From assembly GCA_023382595.1 (NCBI GenBank), contig JAHDWB010000001.1, forward strand, positions 1,550,001 to 1,614,000: a DNA stretch of 64,000 nucleotides, written 5' to 3'. A model generated the notes under the pieces. It saw only the letters and a program-made list of their open reading frames with translations, did not search any database and was not told where the DNA came from. A program made the position numbers and the translations under genes. This document shows positions 1 to 8,680 of the stretch, in pieces. Every line of letters begins with the position of its first letter. The first letter of the stretch is position 1. This DNA is from Anaerolineales bacterium (GTDB lineage Bacteria; Chloroflexota; Anaerolineae; Anaerolineales; Villigracilaceae).

Positions 1-151
1 TGAAGTGATGCGGAAAGGCTTGAGCGTGGTGGAAGGCGAATTTGCCGTCACCCGTTCCAAGGTCCAGTGTGATGCGGTTGTAATCTGCGAGTCGCGCGCG
101 CAGGTCAGTTAAATCCAGATCAAAGGACGTTCTGCCCCGAATTGTTTCCAT
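1..151 (-). CDS. SAM-dependent methyltransferase, N-terminal fragment
   Basis: Only the first ~50 residues lie in the window; the rest continues past the left edge. It begins METIRGR and contains LDLGTGDGKF at about residues 29-38, a class I S-adenosylmethionine-binding motif I. The early placement of motif I and the wording resemble 16S rRNA A1408 methyltransferase-like proteins (KamB/NpmA fold), but the substrate cannot be decided from 50 residues. The start is supported by GGAGG about 6 nt upstream of the ATG. An inverted repeat abuts this ribosome binding site. Methyltransferase fold fairly sure, subfamily unsure. Confidence 0.6.
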   Translation of the reverse strand, partial: METIRGRTSFDLDLTDLRARLADYNRITLDLGTGDGKFAFHHAQAFPHHF

Positions 152-160
152 TTGAAACCT

Positions 161-195
161 CCAATTTGTCGAATTGATGAATAGAGACAAATTGG
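161..195 (-). promoter_or_regulatory. Inverted repeat next to the ribosome binding site
   Basis: Perfect 10-bp arms CCAATTTGTC (161-170) and GACAAATTGG (186-195) are separated by 15 nt. On the minus-strand transcript the 3' arm runs into the GGAGG ribosome binding site of the methyltransferase, so the structure could mask translation or act as a DNA operator. No known riboswitch was recognised. Confidence 0.45.
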
Positions 196-411
196 AGCGG
201 GGCGGACCACGGGCGCGCTTAAATATAAATAGACGGCTGCGTCAGGCACCGTCGAGGTCGTCGGGTGTAGGTTTGTTATGAGTTAAGGGGAATGCGAAGT
301 CAGCCCGAAGGAGGGCTTCATGGGGTAGGACTTAGCAGGGAGGGCGTGCTGTGTTCATGATGGTATTTTAGCATTGTTCATGAAAAATGGATGTTAAATA
401 ACCATATGAAT

Positions 412-438
412 AATGGCAGCAGAACCTCTGCCGCCATT
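412..438 (-). terminator. Hairpin downstream of glycine C-acetyltransferase
   Basis: Near-perfect 11-bp arms AATGGCAGCAG and CTGCCGCCATT with a short loop lie 25 bp past the stop codon. The following minus-strand tract is only moderately T-rich, so this is a weak intrinsic terminator call. Confidence 0.45.
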
Positions 439-463
439 GTCTATTACCGAGTAGCGATTCTAA

Positions 464-1642
464 CTAGATCACGCCCAGCTTCTTCCCGACGTTCTTGAAC
501 GCTTCCAAACCCTTGCCGAGATCGTCCTGCGAGTGCGCGGCGGAGATCATGACTCGAATCCGCGCCTTGCCCTGCGGCACGGTGGGATAGCCGATCGCCA
601 TTGCGAACACGCCCGCTTCGAACAGCTCGCGGCTGAACTGTTGTGCCAGCGGCGCTTCGCCGAGCATGATCGGCGTGATGGGCGTTTCGCTCGCGCCGGT
701 ATTGAAGCCGAGATTCTTCATTTCGGCTTTGAAGTATTTGGCGTTATCCCACAGTTTGTCCACCAGTTGCGTGGAATCTTCGAGCAGGTCCACCGCCGCG
801 AGACAAGCCGCCGTGTCAGGGACGGTCATCGCGGAGGAGAACAGGAACGGGCGTCCGCGCTGACGCAGCCATTCGATGATGACCGACCTACCCGCCACCA
901 CGCCGCCGACCACGCCGAACGCCTTCGAGAACGTGCCGACTTCCACATCCACTTTGCCGTGCAAGCCGAAGTGATCCACGATGCCGCGTCCGCCTTTGCC
1001 GAGCACGCCTTCGCCGTGCGCGTCATCCACCATCAAAAGGATGTCGTATTTCTGCGCCACTTCGTAGATGTCGGGCAGGGGCGCGATGTCGCCGTCCATG
1101 CTGAAAACGCCGTCTGTGATGATGAGCGCGCGGCGGTAATTCTTCAGGTTTGCCTGAATCTGTTCTTCGAGCGATTTCACGTCATTGTGTTCATACGCGA
1201 TGATCTTCGCACCAGACAAACGGCATCCGTCAATGATGGATGCGTGGTTCAAGCGGTCTGAGAAGATCACATCCTCTTTTCCGACCAGCGCGGGGATGGT
1301 TGCCAGATTTGCAGTAAAACCCGATTGGAACGTGATCGTCGCTTCCACACCTTTGAACTGTGCCAGCCGCTTCTCCAACTCGACGTGCAGCGTCATCGTC
1401 CCTGCGATCGAGCGCACTGCGGCGGGTCCCACGCCCATCGTGTCGGTCGCCTGTTTTGCGGCGGCGGTCAACGTGGGATGATTCGCCAATCCCAGATAAT
1501 TGTTCGAGCAAAAATTCAAAACCTTTTTACCATCCACCACCAGCCACGCGCCCTGCGGCGATCCGATGGTGCGGATGTTGTTGTACAGTCCTTGCGATTT
1601 CAAGCCGTCAATTTCCTGTTGGATCCAGTCAGTCTTCGACAT
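464..1642 (-). CDS. kbl: Glycine C-acetyltransferase (2-amino-3-ketobutyrate CoA ligase)
   Basis: PLP enzyme of the alpha-oxoamine synthase family, 392 aa. It joins glycine and acetyl-CoA to 2-amino-3-oxobutyrate, or runs in reverse in threonine breakdown. Family features are [10 protein letters not shown] near residues 44-53, the NHAS motif near 132, DDAHG near 206-210 and the PLP lysine in TFSKAFG (Lys240). The length matches Kbl. The start was set at ATG 1642, with AAGGAG 6 nt upstream, instead of an in-frame ATG 69 nt further up that lacks a ribosome binding site. It follows the Helicase_C_3 gene by 28 bp on the same strand. No threonine dehydrogenase neighbour is present, so 8-amino-7-oxononanoate synthase (BioF) activity is the main alternative. 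Confidence 0.85.
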   Translation of the reverse strand: MSKTDWIQQEIDGLKSQGLYNNIRTIGSPQGAWLVVDGKKVLNFCSNNYLGLANHPTLTAAAKQATDTMGVGPAAVRSIAGTMTLHVELEKRLAQFKGVEATITFQSGFTANLATIPALVGKEDVIFSDRLNHASIIDGCRLSGAKIIAYEHNDVKSLEEQIQANLKNYRRALIITDGVFSMDGDIAPLPDIYEVAQKYDILLMVDDAHGEGVLGKGGRGIVDHFGLHGKVDVEVGTFSKAFGVVGGVVAGRSVIIEWLRQRGRPFLFSSAMTVPDTAACLAAVDLLEDSTQLVDKLWDNAKYFKAEMKNLGFNTGASETPITPIMLGEAPLAQQFSRELFEAGVFAMAIGYPTVPQGKARIRVMISAAHSQDDLGKGLEAFKNVGKKLGVI

Positions 1643-1670
1643 ATTCATCTCCTTGATGTTTTCATTATAG

Positions 1671-3305
1671 TCACTTCCCCGCGCGCGATGTGTCACGATT
1701 TGAATCGTCATGTATCACTTCCGCCAGCAGACCCAACTCCGCCAGCGCCGCCATGACTTTGTCGACAGCTCCGCTTTTGACGACCACTGCTGTCGGACTT
1801 AATAACTCGCCCAGAAATTTCCCCGCTTTCGACTTGCGCATCTCTTCCATAATCTCGGGCTTGCTGACTCGTAGCACAAGCAGACTCTCCAACCGGGCTT
1901 CGGGTCCGCTCGCATCCCAGCGTTTGAGCGCCTTCACCAGCGCCGGCGGGACGTTTCCGTTCGTGTATTTGACCAGCATCGCCAGCAATTGCTCCGCTTT
2001 CAGTCCCTGCTCGTTGGCGCGCTTCAATGATTTGGCGCTGATGGAGTAACTGTATTCATCGTTTTTCTCGTCACCCCATTCGCAAAACCTCGCAATCTGG
2101 TAGCGTACTGCGCGGGAGAAAAATCTTGAAACGGTGATTTTGCCGTTGGAAGAGGCAATGATCTTTCCTTTATCATCCTTCCCTTCAACAGAAGACGAAA
2201 GAAGAAAGAAGGCGGTCGGTTCTTTCCCCTCTTCCGGCGCCGCCAAATTCACTTTTCCAAGCCGGTGCAGCATTTGAATCAAATACTTGACCAGCGCGCC
2301 GTCCACCGCATCCCAGTACGCAAATCCGCGCAGAAATTGACCGTCCGATTCGCGCTTGATGAACCACGAGTCATAATCCCCGGCGGGGCGCTGGAAGTCG
2401 GGATATTTTTCCTTAATTCCCTTTACGAAGGCGGGGATGCTCCACCATTTGCCTTGTGGAATGTCGTGGATGAGGTTCATCAGGAATTCGCGCGTCACCT
2501 GCGGTTGGTTCTTCCACTCGCCTTCGCAGACGATGCCCGGAACTAATCGCAGTTCATCGAAGGTGTCGGATGTGAGCCAGGCGTTATAGAGCATGGTCAT
2601 TGCTTCGAGACGGGGAGCCTCGAGGAATTTTTTGACGGCTTCGGGTTGCAGGGCGTTCTTTTTGATGAGTCCGGCGATTTTCAATAATTCTTGCAGTTCA
2701 CGTTTGAAGCGTGACATATTTCCATCGCCAATGCGTAACGCCGCAAGATACGTTGTGGCATCGTCCAGAATAAAATCACTGGCGGGGATTTCATATGCCT
2801 TTTCCACCGGTGTGGCGGGACGACCCAAAGACTCATTCTTTTGTCGAGGTAGTGGCGATGCATGCATCGCCACTACCTCGACGATGATCTCAAGCAGATC
2901 TTCAGGGATGTAGGCGAATTCCTGACCGCCTTTGCCGGTGTCAAAGAAGGCTCTGGCGAGCAGACCGCGATAGAAGAGAATTTCGGTTGTGGAAGTCGGT
3001 TTGAGGTGCGGACGTTCCCGGTCCCGCCTGCCTGCGCCCATTTCGCGGATCTCGCCGTATTTGCGGACAAAGATGACCCATTCCATTTTACCGTCCGCTT
3101 CGACGAGCGCGGCCAACGCGGAGCGGGCTTCGGCGGGGAGTATCTCAAGGGTTTCAGAAACAGCCTCAAGGTCCAGAAGAGAGGCGCACAGTTCTTCGCG
3201 CGCGGAGTCTTCATCGATGGATTCCAGTTCAAGTCCCCAGAATCCGGCAATGATGCGGAGATGTCCAAGATCAGATTTGAGCAGGGATTGATGCAGATCG
3301 GGCAT
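1671..3305 (-). CDS. Helicase_C_3 / XPB N-terminal-like domain protein
   Basis: A 544-aa protein without helicase motor motifs. Residues ~395-460 ([19 protein letters not shown] through [19 protein letters not shown]) match the Helicase_C_3 / XPB-Ssl2 N-terminal domain, an OCS-element-like module common in Actinobacteria and Chloroflexota and presumed to bind DNA. The rest is helical with no recognised domain. The start ATG has no Shine-Dalgarno but a TAGAAT box 6 nt upstream, suggesting a leaderless mRNA. The coding sequence contains a perfect 40-bp palindrome (2843-2882), in-frame around [13 protein letters not shown], and a second purine/pyrimidine-rich repeat (2190-2234). Cellular role unknown. 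Confidence 0.6.
   Translation of the reverse strand: MPDLHQSLLKSDLGHLRIIAGFWGLELESIDEDSAREELCASLLDLEAVSETLEILPAEARSALAALVEADGKMEWVIFVRKYGEIREMGAGRRDRERPHLKPTSTTEILFYRGLLARAFFDTGKGGQEFAYIPEDLLEIIVEVVAMHASPLPRQKNESLGRPATPVEKAYEIPASDFILDDATTYLAALRIGDGNMSRFKRELQELLKIAGLIKKNALQPEAVKKFLEAPRLEAMTMLYNAWLTSDTFDELRLVPGIVCEGEWKNQPQVTREFLMNLIHDIPQGKWWSIPAFVKGIKEKYPDFQRPAGDYDSWFIKRESDGQFLRGFAYWDAVDGALVKYLIQMLHRLGKVNLAAPEEGKEPTAFFLLSSSVEGKDDKGKIIASSNGKITVSRFFSRAVRYQIARFCEWGDEKNDEYSYSISAKSLKRANEQGLKAEQLLAMLVKYTNGNVPPALVKALKRWDASGPEARLESLLVLRVSKPEIMEEMRKSKAGKFLGELLSPTAVVVKSGAVDKVMAALAELGLLAEVIHDDSNRDTSRAGK
2190..2234. repeat. Copy of the AAGAYGAAAGAAGAAAGAA repeat inside a gene
   Basis: Positions 2192-2210 differ at one base of 19 from the left arm of the mutS2 repeat (46321-46339), and a partly complementary TTCTTTCCCCTCTTC follows at 2220-2234. 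It lies antisense within the Helicase_C_3 gene and encodes a Ser/Phe-rich stretch. The reading as a repeat copy rests on this similarity. Confidence 0.45.
2843..2882. repeat. Perfect 40-bp palindrome inside a coding sequence
   Basis: The left arm GTCGAGGTAGTGGCGATGCA is followed immediately by its exact reverse complement. Its core GTAGTGGCGA...TCGCCACTAC differs by one base from the GTAGGGGCG...CGCCCCTAC hairpins found between genes in this window (for example 8641-8667). The reading frame of the host gene stays open through it. Confidence 0.85.
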
Positions 3306-3420
3306 GGATTGATTCTATCATCCCCTGAATGGGGGATGCGGGAACTTTTTCAAAATGTGTATCGTCCAAAGACGACTTGTGTTGTAATTTATTGGATCTT
3401 ACATTTTAAGGAGAGAAAAA

Positions 3421-3918
3421 ATGTTTGCTGCAATGCGTTTTATTCACATTATCGCTGGGATCGTCTGGGCTGGAGGCGCGGTCCTGATGAATTTGGTTAT
3501 TGGTCCAGCCATCGGCGCGACAGGGGACGCTGGCAGGCAGTTTGCCGGTCACTTGATGGGCAAGACCGCGTTCTCGAAGATCATGCTTGGGTCGGGACTG
3601 TTGACGGTGCTGGCTGGAACCTATTTGTATGGGGTTAGCTCCAACTGGTTCACGTCCGGCTGGATGCTCAGCGGGCAGGGACTTGGCTTCGGTATCGGCG
3701 CGGCAGCCGGGATTGTGGCGCTTGTGTTTGGGTACATGATCGGCAAAACGAATGGCAGGCTGGCTGCGCTTGGCGCGCAAATTCAGGGCAAGCCCACCGA
3801 CGAGCAAATGGCTTTGATGGGGGCGCTGCGCAAGCGGCAGGTTTTCGTCACCACCGGGAATACGATCTTCATTCTTATTTCAATTGCGTTGATGGCGTCG
3901 GCGCGTTTTTTCGGATAA
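3421..3918 (+). CDS. Four-helix integral membrane protein
   Basis: A 165-aa protein with about four hydrophobic segments (residues ~5-27, ~50-72, ~83-108, ~140-162). The first begins MRFIHIIAGIVWAGG, a pattern with an intramembrane His and Trp seen in DUF2269/CopD-like small membrane proteins, some of which bind haem or copper. AAGGAG lies 7 nt before the ATG. It stands alone and ends before a bidirectional terminator. Function unknown. Confidence 0.6.
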   Translation: MFAAMRFIHIIAGIVWAGGAVLMNLVIGPAIGATGDAGRQFAGHLMGKTAFSKIMLGSGLLTVLAGTYLYGVSSNWFTSGWMLSGQGLGFGIGAAAGIVALVFGYMIGKTNGRLAALGAQIQGKPTDEQMALMGALRKRQVFVTTGNTIFILISIALMASARFFG

Positions 3919-3935
3919 GCAGTTCCTGACAATTT

Positions 3936-3974
3936 AAAAAACAGCGGACGGAGTTTAATCCGTCCGCTGTTTTT
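3936..3974. terminator. Bidirectional intrinsic terminator
   Basis: Arms AAAAACAGCGGACGG and CCGTCCGCTGTTTTT enclose a short loop between two convergent genes. The A-tract on one side and T-tract on the other allow it to stop transcription from both directions. Confidence 0.85.
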
Positions 3975-3977
3975 GAT

Positions 3978-4901
3978 TTAACCGTGCACAACTTTAAGAG
4001 CTTGGGGGATGATCTCGAAACTGACCTTTTTCAGGTTACTGCCAAAACTTGTGAAAATTTCGCCGTCGGCATGAATGTAGAGCGGCAGGTCGGAGGTCAG
4101 GGTGAGGCGTTTGAACTGTCCCATGCGGATCTGTTTGAAGCGCATGTGCGTGCCTTTCATGAATTCCGGCACGAGGCGGAACATCGTGGCGCGTGAGACC
4201 TTGGTGACGGCGACTGATTCCATGACGCCGTCGTTGTTCTTCGAATCAGGTGAGAGCATGAAGCCGCCGCCTTCGCGCAGACCGTTGCACAACGTGAACA
4301 TGAGCAGTTTGTCCTCCCATGTTTCCGCTTCGGTCTCCACTTTGATGCTGGCGGGATTGTGGTTGAGCACGATGGTTTGAATGACCGCCGTGAGATACAT
4401 CAGGAAGCCTTTGACGATGGGCAGTTTATGCGAACGGATGGTGACGACCGCGTCGAAGCCGATGCCGAGCGTGTTGTCGAAGTATTCCCGCCTGCCGTGT
4501 TCGTCGGTCATCAAGCCGATGTCCACGGGTTGGACGTTTTCCGCCTTGAGCGCGTGCGCCAGCGCGTAGGATGATTTTTGCATGATGCCGATGGAATAGG
4601 CGAAGTCGTTGCCCGAGCCGATGGGGACAACGCCCATGACGGGTCGTTTCTCCGCCGGAACCTGCATCAGTCCATTCATCACTTCATGCACCGTGCCATC
4701 CCCGCCCATCGCAATGACGAGGTCACAGCCCTCTTCCGCGGCTTGTCTGGCAAGTTCGACCGCGTGCGTGGGATAGACCGTGCCGCTCCAGGTCAGGTCG
4801 CCCTGGAATTCCTGCGCGATGGGGCGCAGGTCGTTGGCGGTCTTCCAGGCGCGCCCCATATCTGCCATGGGGTTGAGGATGAGCTTTACTTTGCGGGGCA
4901 T
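3978..4901 (-). CDS. Diacylglycerol kinase family lipid kinase
   Basis: A 307-aa member of the DagK/YegS/BmrU catalytic family, which phosphorylates diacylglycerol or related lipids with ATP at the membrane surface. The nucleotide-binding signature is clear: LILNPMADMG at the N-terminus, AMGGDGTVHEVMNGL near residue 64, and PIGSGNDFAYSIG near 92. The C-terminal half is the family beta-sandwich. GGAG lies 7 nt before the ATG. The natural lipid substrate cannot be read from sequence; sphingosine-kinase-like or undecaprenol kinase roles are less likely. Confidence 0.85.
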   Translation of the reverse strand: MPRKVKLILNPMADMGRAWKTANDLRPIAQEFQGDLTWSGTVYPTHAVELARQAAEEGCDLVIAMGGDGTVHEVMNGLMQVPAEKRPVMGVVPIGSGNDFAYSIGIMQKSSYALAHALKAENVQPVDIGLMTDEHGRREYFDNTLGIGFDAVVTIRSHKLPIVKGFLMYLTAVIQTIVLNHNPASIKVETEAETWEDKLLMFTLCNGLREGGGFMLSPDSKNNDGVMESVAVTKVSRATMFRLVPEFMKGTHMRFKQIRMGQFKRLTLTSDLPLYIHADGEIFTSFGSNLKKVSFEIIPQALKVVHG

Positions 4902-4968
4902 GATGGACTCCTAAGGTTGATTTGTGTTGATATAACCCCGAATATGCCCCTTTGTTCCATTGTTTTTT

Positions 4969-6243
4969 CTACAGATCAACTTTGGGGAGATAATCCAGCA
5001 TGGCTGGGTCGAGCGGCTTGGTCTCGCCCTTTGCAATTGCGTACGAGCCGCGGCTGTATTTCTTGGCATGATAGAGCGCCGCATCCGCCGCGCGGAGCAG
5101 GTCACCGGCGTTGCGCGCATGCAATGGATACACGGCGATTCCGGCGGTGATCCCCAACTGGACGTTCGTATCCCCCGGGAATGGGAAACGGTATTCTTTC
5201 ATCAATTCGATGATCTTCATCGTAACGATTCGGGCAGGTTCCAGCCCGCTGTCGCGCATGACCAGCGTCAGTTCATCGCCCCCGTAGCGGGCAAGGAAGT
5301 CGGTTGTGCGCATTTTTTCCGCGAGGTGGTTGAAGGCGTCCCTCAGTACATCATCGCCGACGCTGTGTCCGTAGGTGTCGTTGACATTTTTGAAACCATC
5401 CAGATCCATCATAACCACAGAGAACTGTGAATTCGAGCGTACCGCCAGATGCATTTCATCCTGGAGCCGCTCATCGAGCGCGCGGCGGTTGGGAAGCCCG
5501 GTCACGCTGTCGGTGTTTGCCAGTTCGGTCACGCCTTTGTGCAAACGCGCATTGGAAATTGCCACCGCCGCCTGGTCCGCCAAGAGACCGCTCAAACGCA
5601 ATTCGGAGTTGCTGAATTGCCCGGCAACGGCGCGGGAAAGATTCATCACGCCCACAATCACATTATTGAACTTGAGCGGAATTCCAATGATGGAACCTTC
5701 GATGCTCGATTTGAATTCATCATACAGCGGGTGATTCTGCATGTCTTCGACAATGATCGTTTCCCCGTTTTTTGCGACGGAATAGGTCAATCCGTTCGGT
5801 CTTGGCTGAGAGATCGGCTTATTCTTCTCCCCATACATGTTCAGGGATGCGCCGAAGGTCAGAATGCCGTGCGAATACAAAAAAATATGAGCGGCGAAGG
5901 CATCCTTGATCAGCCGCATGGCTTCCATGACGACACCGTCCAGAACGGTCTGCAGGTCCAGGCTGGCGGTCAGGTTCAGGCTGATGTTTTTCAGCGCATC
6001 CAGTTCATTTGCCTGCTGTTTCACCAATTTTAGAAGGGAATATCCGGTCAGGATCTCCTGAACGATCAGACTTGCCAGTTCATCCTGGTGTTGCGGGTCT
6101 TTGGCTGCTTCCTCGGCATCGATCAATGCCCAAAGGAGTTTCAAAATACCTTTTTTATCTTCTGCTGTAATGGAAGCGTCCTGCTCAACAACCTCCCTTG
6201 CCCGATGAAAAATCCCAGTTGCCGTTCCGCTTTTTTCTATCAT
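4969..6243 (-). CDS. GAF-GGDEF diguanylate cyclase
   Basis: Cytoplasmic sensor-type cyclase making c-di-GMP. An N-terminal helical segment (~1-85) is followed by a GAF domain (~90-240) and a GGDEF domain (~250-415) with active-site YGGDEL. The product-inhibition I-site RTTD sits five residues upstream, so both catalysis and feedback are expected. The start was placed at ATG 6243, preceded by AAAGGGAG; an in-frame GTG 60 nt upstream has no ribosome binding site. It is followed on the same strand by the lipid kinase, 67 bp away. The GAF ligand is unknown. Confidence 0.88.
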   Translation of the reverse strand: MIEKSGTATGIFHRAREVVEQDASITAEDKKGILKLLWALIDAEEAAKDPQHQDELASLIVQEILTGYSLLKLVKQQANELDALKNISLNLTASLDLQTVLDGVVMEAMRLIKDAFAAHIFLYSHGILTFGASLNMYGEKNKPISQPRPNGLTYSVAKNGETIIVEDMQNHPLYDEFKSSIEGSIIGIPLKFNNVIVGVMNLSRAVAGQFSNSELRLSGLLADQAAVAISNARLHKGVTELANTDSVTGLPNRRALDERLQDEMHLAVRSNSQFSVVMMDLDGFKNVNDTYGHSVGDDVLRDAFNHLAEKMRTTDFLARYGGDELTLVMRDSGLEPARIVTMKIIELMKEYRFPFPGDTNVQLGITAGIAVYPLHARNAGDLLRAADAALYHAKKYSRGSYAIAKGETKPLDPAMLDYLPKVDL

Positions 6244-6387
6244 AATCTCCCTTTTACCATCTGTTGCCTTGGATGCACAGTGTCCGTTTGTACTATCGCT
6301 CACAGATGATAATGCATTATAACGCCTATTTTCAGCCTGAAAAGGACTGTGTTAGAATGAAACACCAAAACTTTTGATGAGGTTCAC

Positions 6388-7179
6388 GTGTCTGACTCAC
6401 TGAAAATTGCTCCCGCCACCCCGCTGAATCCACGCCGACGCGGAATCATCGTAGGAGCCTCCGAGGGGATCGGCGCCGCACTTGCCCGAAAACTTGCCAA
6501 AGAGGGATATGTCCTTGCCCTGCTAGCCCGTCAAACCGAAAAACTGGAAACCCTGTGCGCCGAGATCAACCAATCTGCTGGCGAAACGCGTGCGCTGGTA
6601 TATACCCACGATGTCTCCAAGTACAAAGAAGTCCCCGCCCTGCTCCAGAAAATCGTCGCGGACCTCGGCGGACTGGACGTATTCGTCTTTATGGCGGGCG
6701 TCAACTATCCGCCCGGCGGCATCGAAAAATACAACTTTGAGAACGACCGAAAAATGGTCGAGGTCAATCTCATCGGCGCGATGGCATGGCTCAGCCCCGT
6801 GGCGGAGATGTTCCAAAGCGCCAAAGCGGGGCAGATCGTCGGCATCGGCTCTGTTGCCGGTGACCGCGGACGTGTCGGCAACCCCGGCTACAACACCTCC
6901 AAGGGTGGGCTTGCCATTTATCTCGAAGCGCTCCGCAACCGCCTCACCCGCCACGGCGTGAATGTGCTGACCGTCAAGCCGGGCTTCGTCAAAACCGAAA
7001 TGCTCAAGGCGGCGCAGGGCGGAACTCCCTTTGCCATCGAACCTGAAAAAGCGGCGGACGATATTTACAAAGCCATGCGCAAACGCAGGCAAATGGTGTA
7101 CACCCATTTCATCTGGATGTACATCATGCTGATCATCCGGCATATCCCGTCATTCATTTTCAGGCGGCTATCGTTCTAA
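6388..7179 (+). CDS. SDR oxidoreductase, DprE2-like
   Basis: A 263-aa short-chain dehydrogenase with cofactor motif GASEGIG near residues 23-29 and catalytic Ser/Tyr/Lys (GSVAG, then YNTSK near 171). The C-terminus IRHIPSFIFRRLSF is membrane-leaning, as in decaprenylphosphoryl-2-keto-ribose reductase (DprE2). The gene starts with GTG after a GAGG ribosome binding site, with a TAGAAT -10 candidate at 6353-6358. A flavoprotein resembling DprE1 follows 58 bp downstream, as in mycobacterial DprE1/E2 epimerase pairs, which supports a polyprenyl-phospho-pentose role. That substrate is inferred. Confidence 0.7.
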   Translation: MSDSLKIAPATPLNPRRRGIIVGASEGIGAALARKLAKEGYVLALLARQTEKLETLCAEINQSAGETRALVYTHDVSKYKEVPALLQKIVADLGGLDVFVFMAGVNYPPGGIEKYNFENDRKMVEVNLIGAMAWLSPVAEMFQSAKAGQIVGIGSVAGDRGRVGNPGYNTSKGGLAIYLEALRNRLTRHGVNVLTVKPGFVKTEMLKAAQGGTPFAIEPEKAADDIYKAMRKRRQMVYTHFIWMYIMLIIRHIPSFIFRRLSF

Positions 7180-7184
7180 TCCCA

Positions 7185-7222
7185 AAACCCTAAAGGCTTC
7201 GAAACCCTTTAGGGTTTCTTTT
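7185..7222 (+). terminator. Terminator-like hairpin inside the DprE2/DprE1-like pair
   Basis: Arms AAACCCTAAAGG and CCTTTAGGGTTT are followed by CTTTTC. It may end or attenuate transcription between the SDR and flavoprotein genes, or be a dispersed repeat. Confidence 0.6.
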
Positions 7223-7237
7223 CAAAACCAAATCACC

Positions 7238-8632
7238 ATGCAAACAACATTCACTCAACTCGAAAACTTCGGACATTCACTTCGTGCGCCCTCCTATCTC
7301 GTCCGCCCGAAAACCGCGGAGGAGATCTACTCCGCGTTCCAGCGCGCAAAGAAAGAGGGTATCACCGTCACTGCGCGCGGTGCAGGGCGCAGTTACAACG
7401 ACGCCGCTCTCAACGGCGGCGGCATTGTGCTGGACATGACCGGCATAGACCAGATCACATCCTGGGATCCAGCCACCGGCGTAGTCCGATGCGAACCGGG
7501 CGTCACGCTCGAAAAACTCTGGCAGACCGTCGAGCCCGAGGGCTGGTGGCCCCCCGTCGTCTCCGGCACCATGAAGACCACGCTGGGCGGCTGTCTCGGC
7601 GCGAACATCCACGGCAAAAATAATTTCAAAATGGGCACCATCGGCGAACACGTGACCGAGTTCACTGCCGTCCTGCCGACCGGTGCGGAGGTGACCTGCT
7701 CGCCCAAAAAGAACAAGGATCTGTTCTACGCGATGATCGGCGGCTACGGGATGCTTGGCATTTTCACGTCCATCACCTTGCAGATGAAACGCATCCACTC
7801 CGGACTTTTAACTGTGGATGCGTACCCCGTGCAGGATCTCAGCCGACAACTTTCCAGCCTGTATGACGGTGCGCCGAAATATGATTACATTGTCGGCTGG
7901 CTGGATTGCACCGCGAAAGGTTCTTCGCTCGGGCGCGGACAGATCCATGCCGCAAGCTATGTGCACGAGGGCGAAGACCCGAATCCGCAGGAGAGCATGA
8001 AGTTGAAGAATCAGATCCTGCCTTCACGCATCTTTGGCGTGTTCCCGAAGGGACTTTTGCATTACTTCATGTCGCCGTTCATGAATAACTTTGGGACGTG
8101 GGGGATCAACACTGCAAAATACATTGCATCCCTGCGGACGCATACCTTCCGCCAACCTCACGCGGCATTTCACTTCCTGCTGGATTATGTCCCTGATTGG
8201 GAATTGTCATACGGGAAAACGGGCTTGATCCAGTATCAATCGTTCATGCCCAAGGAGACCGCCGAAGCTGCATGGACGGAGATGCTCAAAACATCACATA
8301 AGAACCGCCTGCCCTCATACCTCGGCGTGACCAAACGCCACCGCCCTGACCCATTCCTGCTCACCCACGCCGTAGACGGTTTTTCACTGGCGATGGATTT
8401 CAAAGTAACGAACGGCAACCGCGCCAAACTCCGCACCATGTTATTGGAATTCGACAGGATCGTCCTCGCCAACGGCGGGCGTTTCTACTTCGCCAAGAAC
8501 AGCGAAACGACTGCGGAGACCGCGCTGGCGTTCTACGGCGAAGAAACTGTGATGAGGTTTAAGAAATTAAAGAAGCGCTGTGACCCGAACGGGTTGTTGG
8601 AATCGGATCTGTATAGAAGAATATTTGGATAA
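7238..8632 (+). CDS. FAD-linked oxidase, DprE1-like
   Basis: A 464-aa VAO/PCMH-type flavoprotein. GAGRSYNDAALNGGG near residues 48-62 and SGTMKTTLGGCLGANIHGKN near 108-127 match the FAD-binding loops of decaprenylphosphoryl-ribose oxidase (DprE1) and relatives, and the C-terminal PNGLLESDLYRR is the usual end of the family. With the SDR upstream it would oxidise then reduce the C2 of a polyprenyl-phosphate sugar, giving an arabinose donor. Alternatives are other aldonolactone or alditol oxidases. No arabinosyltransferase lies nearby, so the pathway is an inference. No clear ribosome binding site precedes the ATG. Confidence 0.7.
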   Translation: MQTTFTQLENFGHSLRAPSYLVRPKTAEEIYSAFQRAKKEGITVTARGAGRSYNDAALNGGGIVLDMTGIDQITSWDPATGVVRCEPGVTLEKLWQTVEPEGWWPPVVSGTMKTTLGGCLGANIHGKNNFKMGTIGEHVTEFTAVLPTGAEVTCSPKKNKDLFYAMIGGYGMLGIFTSITLQMKRIHSGLLTVDAYPVQDLSRQLSSLYDGAPKYDYIVGWLDCTAKGSSLGRGQIHAASYVHEGEDPNPQESMKLKNQILPSRIFGVFPKGLLHYFMSPFMNNFGTWGINTAKYIASLRTHTFRQPHAAFHFLLDYVPDWELSYGKTGLIQYQSFMPKETAEAAWTEMLKTSHKNRLPSYLGVTKRHRPDPFLLTHAVDGFSLAMDFKVTNGNRAKLRTMLLEFDRIVLANGGRFYFAKNSETTAETALAFYGEETVMRFKKLKKRCDPNGLLESDLYRRIFG

Positions 8633-8640
8633 TCACAAAT

Positions 8641-8667
8641 GTAGGGGCGGAGTTACTCCGCCCCTAC
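8641..8667. repeat. GTAGGGGCGG hairpin repeat
   Basis: Perfect 13-bp arms GTAGGGGCGGAGT and ACTCCGCCCCTAC around one T. It fills the gap between the flavoprotein gene and lipB, and is the cleanest example in the window of a family whose arms end in GTAGG/CCTAC. Confidence 0.85.
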
Positions 8668-8680
8668 GGAATTTAATGGT

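Larger units (their letters stand above)
152..463. other. 312-bp intergenic region without a recognised gene
   Basis: The region between the methyltransferase start and the end of the kbl-like gene shows no credible coding sequence, tRNA, tmRNA or RNase P signature. It holds the inverted repeat at 161-195, a TATATT-like minus-strand -10 candidate near 220-230, a short hairpin around 300-320 and the kbl terminator at 412-438. It is probably the promoter and leader of the methyltransferase. Confidence 0.5.

Noticed and set aside
152-463. tmRNA, RNase P RNA or tRNA gene in the left intergenic region
   Set aside because: None of the conserved core sequences or a cloverleaf could be found.
533-1261. 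Long + strand reading frame (242 codons) opposite glycine C-acetyltransferase
   Set aside because: It is the antisense shadow of a strongly supported PLP enzyme; the translation is Arg/His-rich with no family features.
8633-8680. Rho-independent terminator after the DprE1-like gene
   Set aside because: The hairpin 8641-8667 is strong but is not followed by a T-run; it fits the GTAGG repeat family better.
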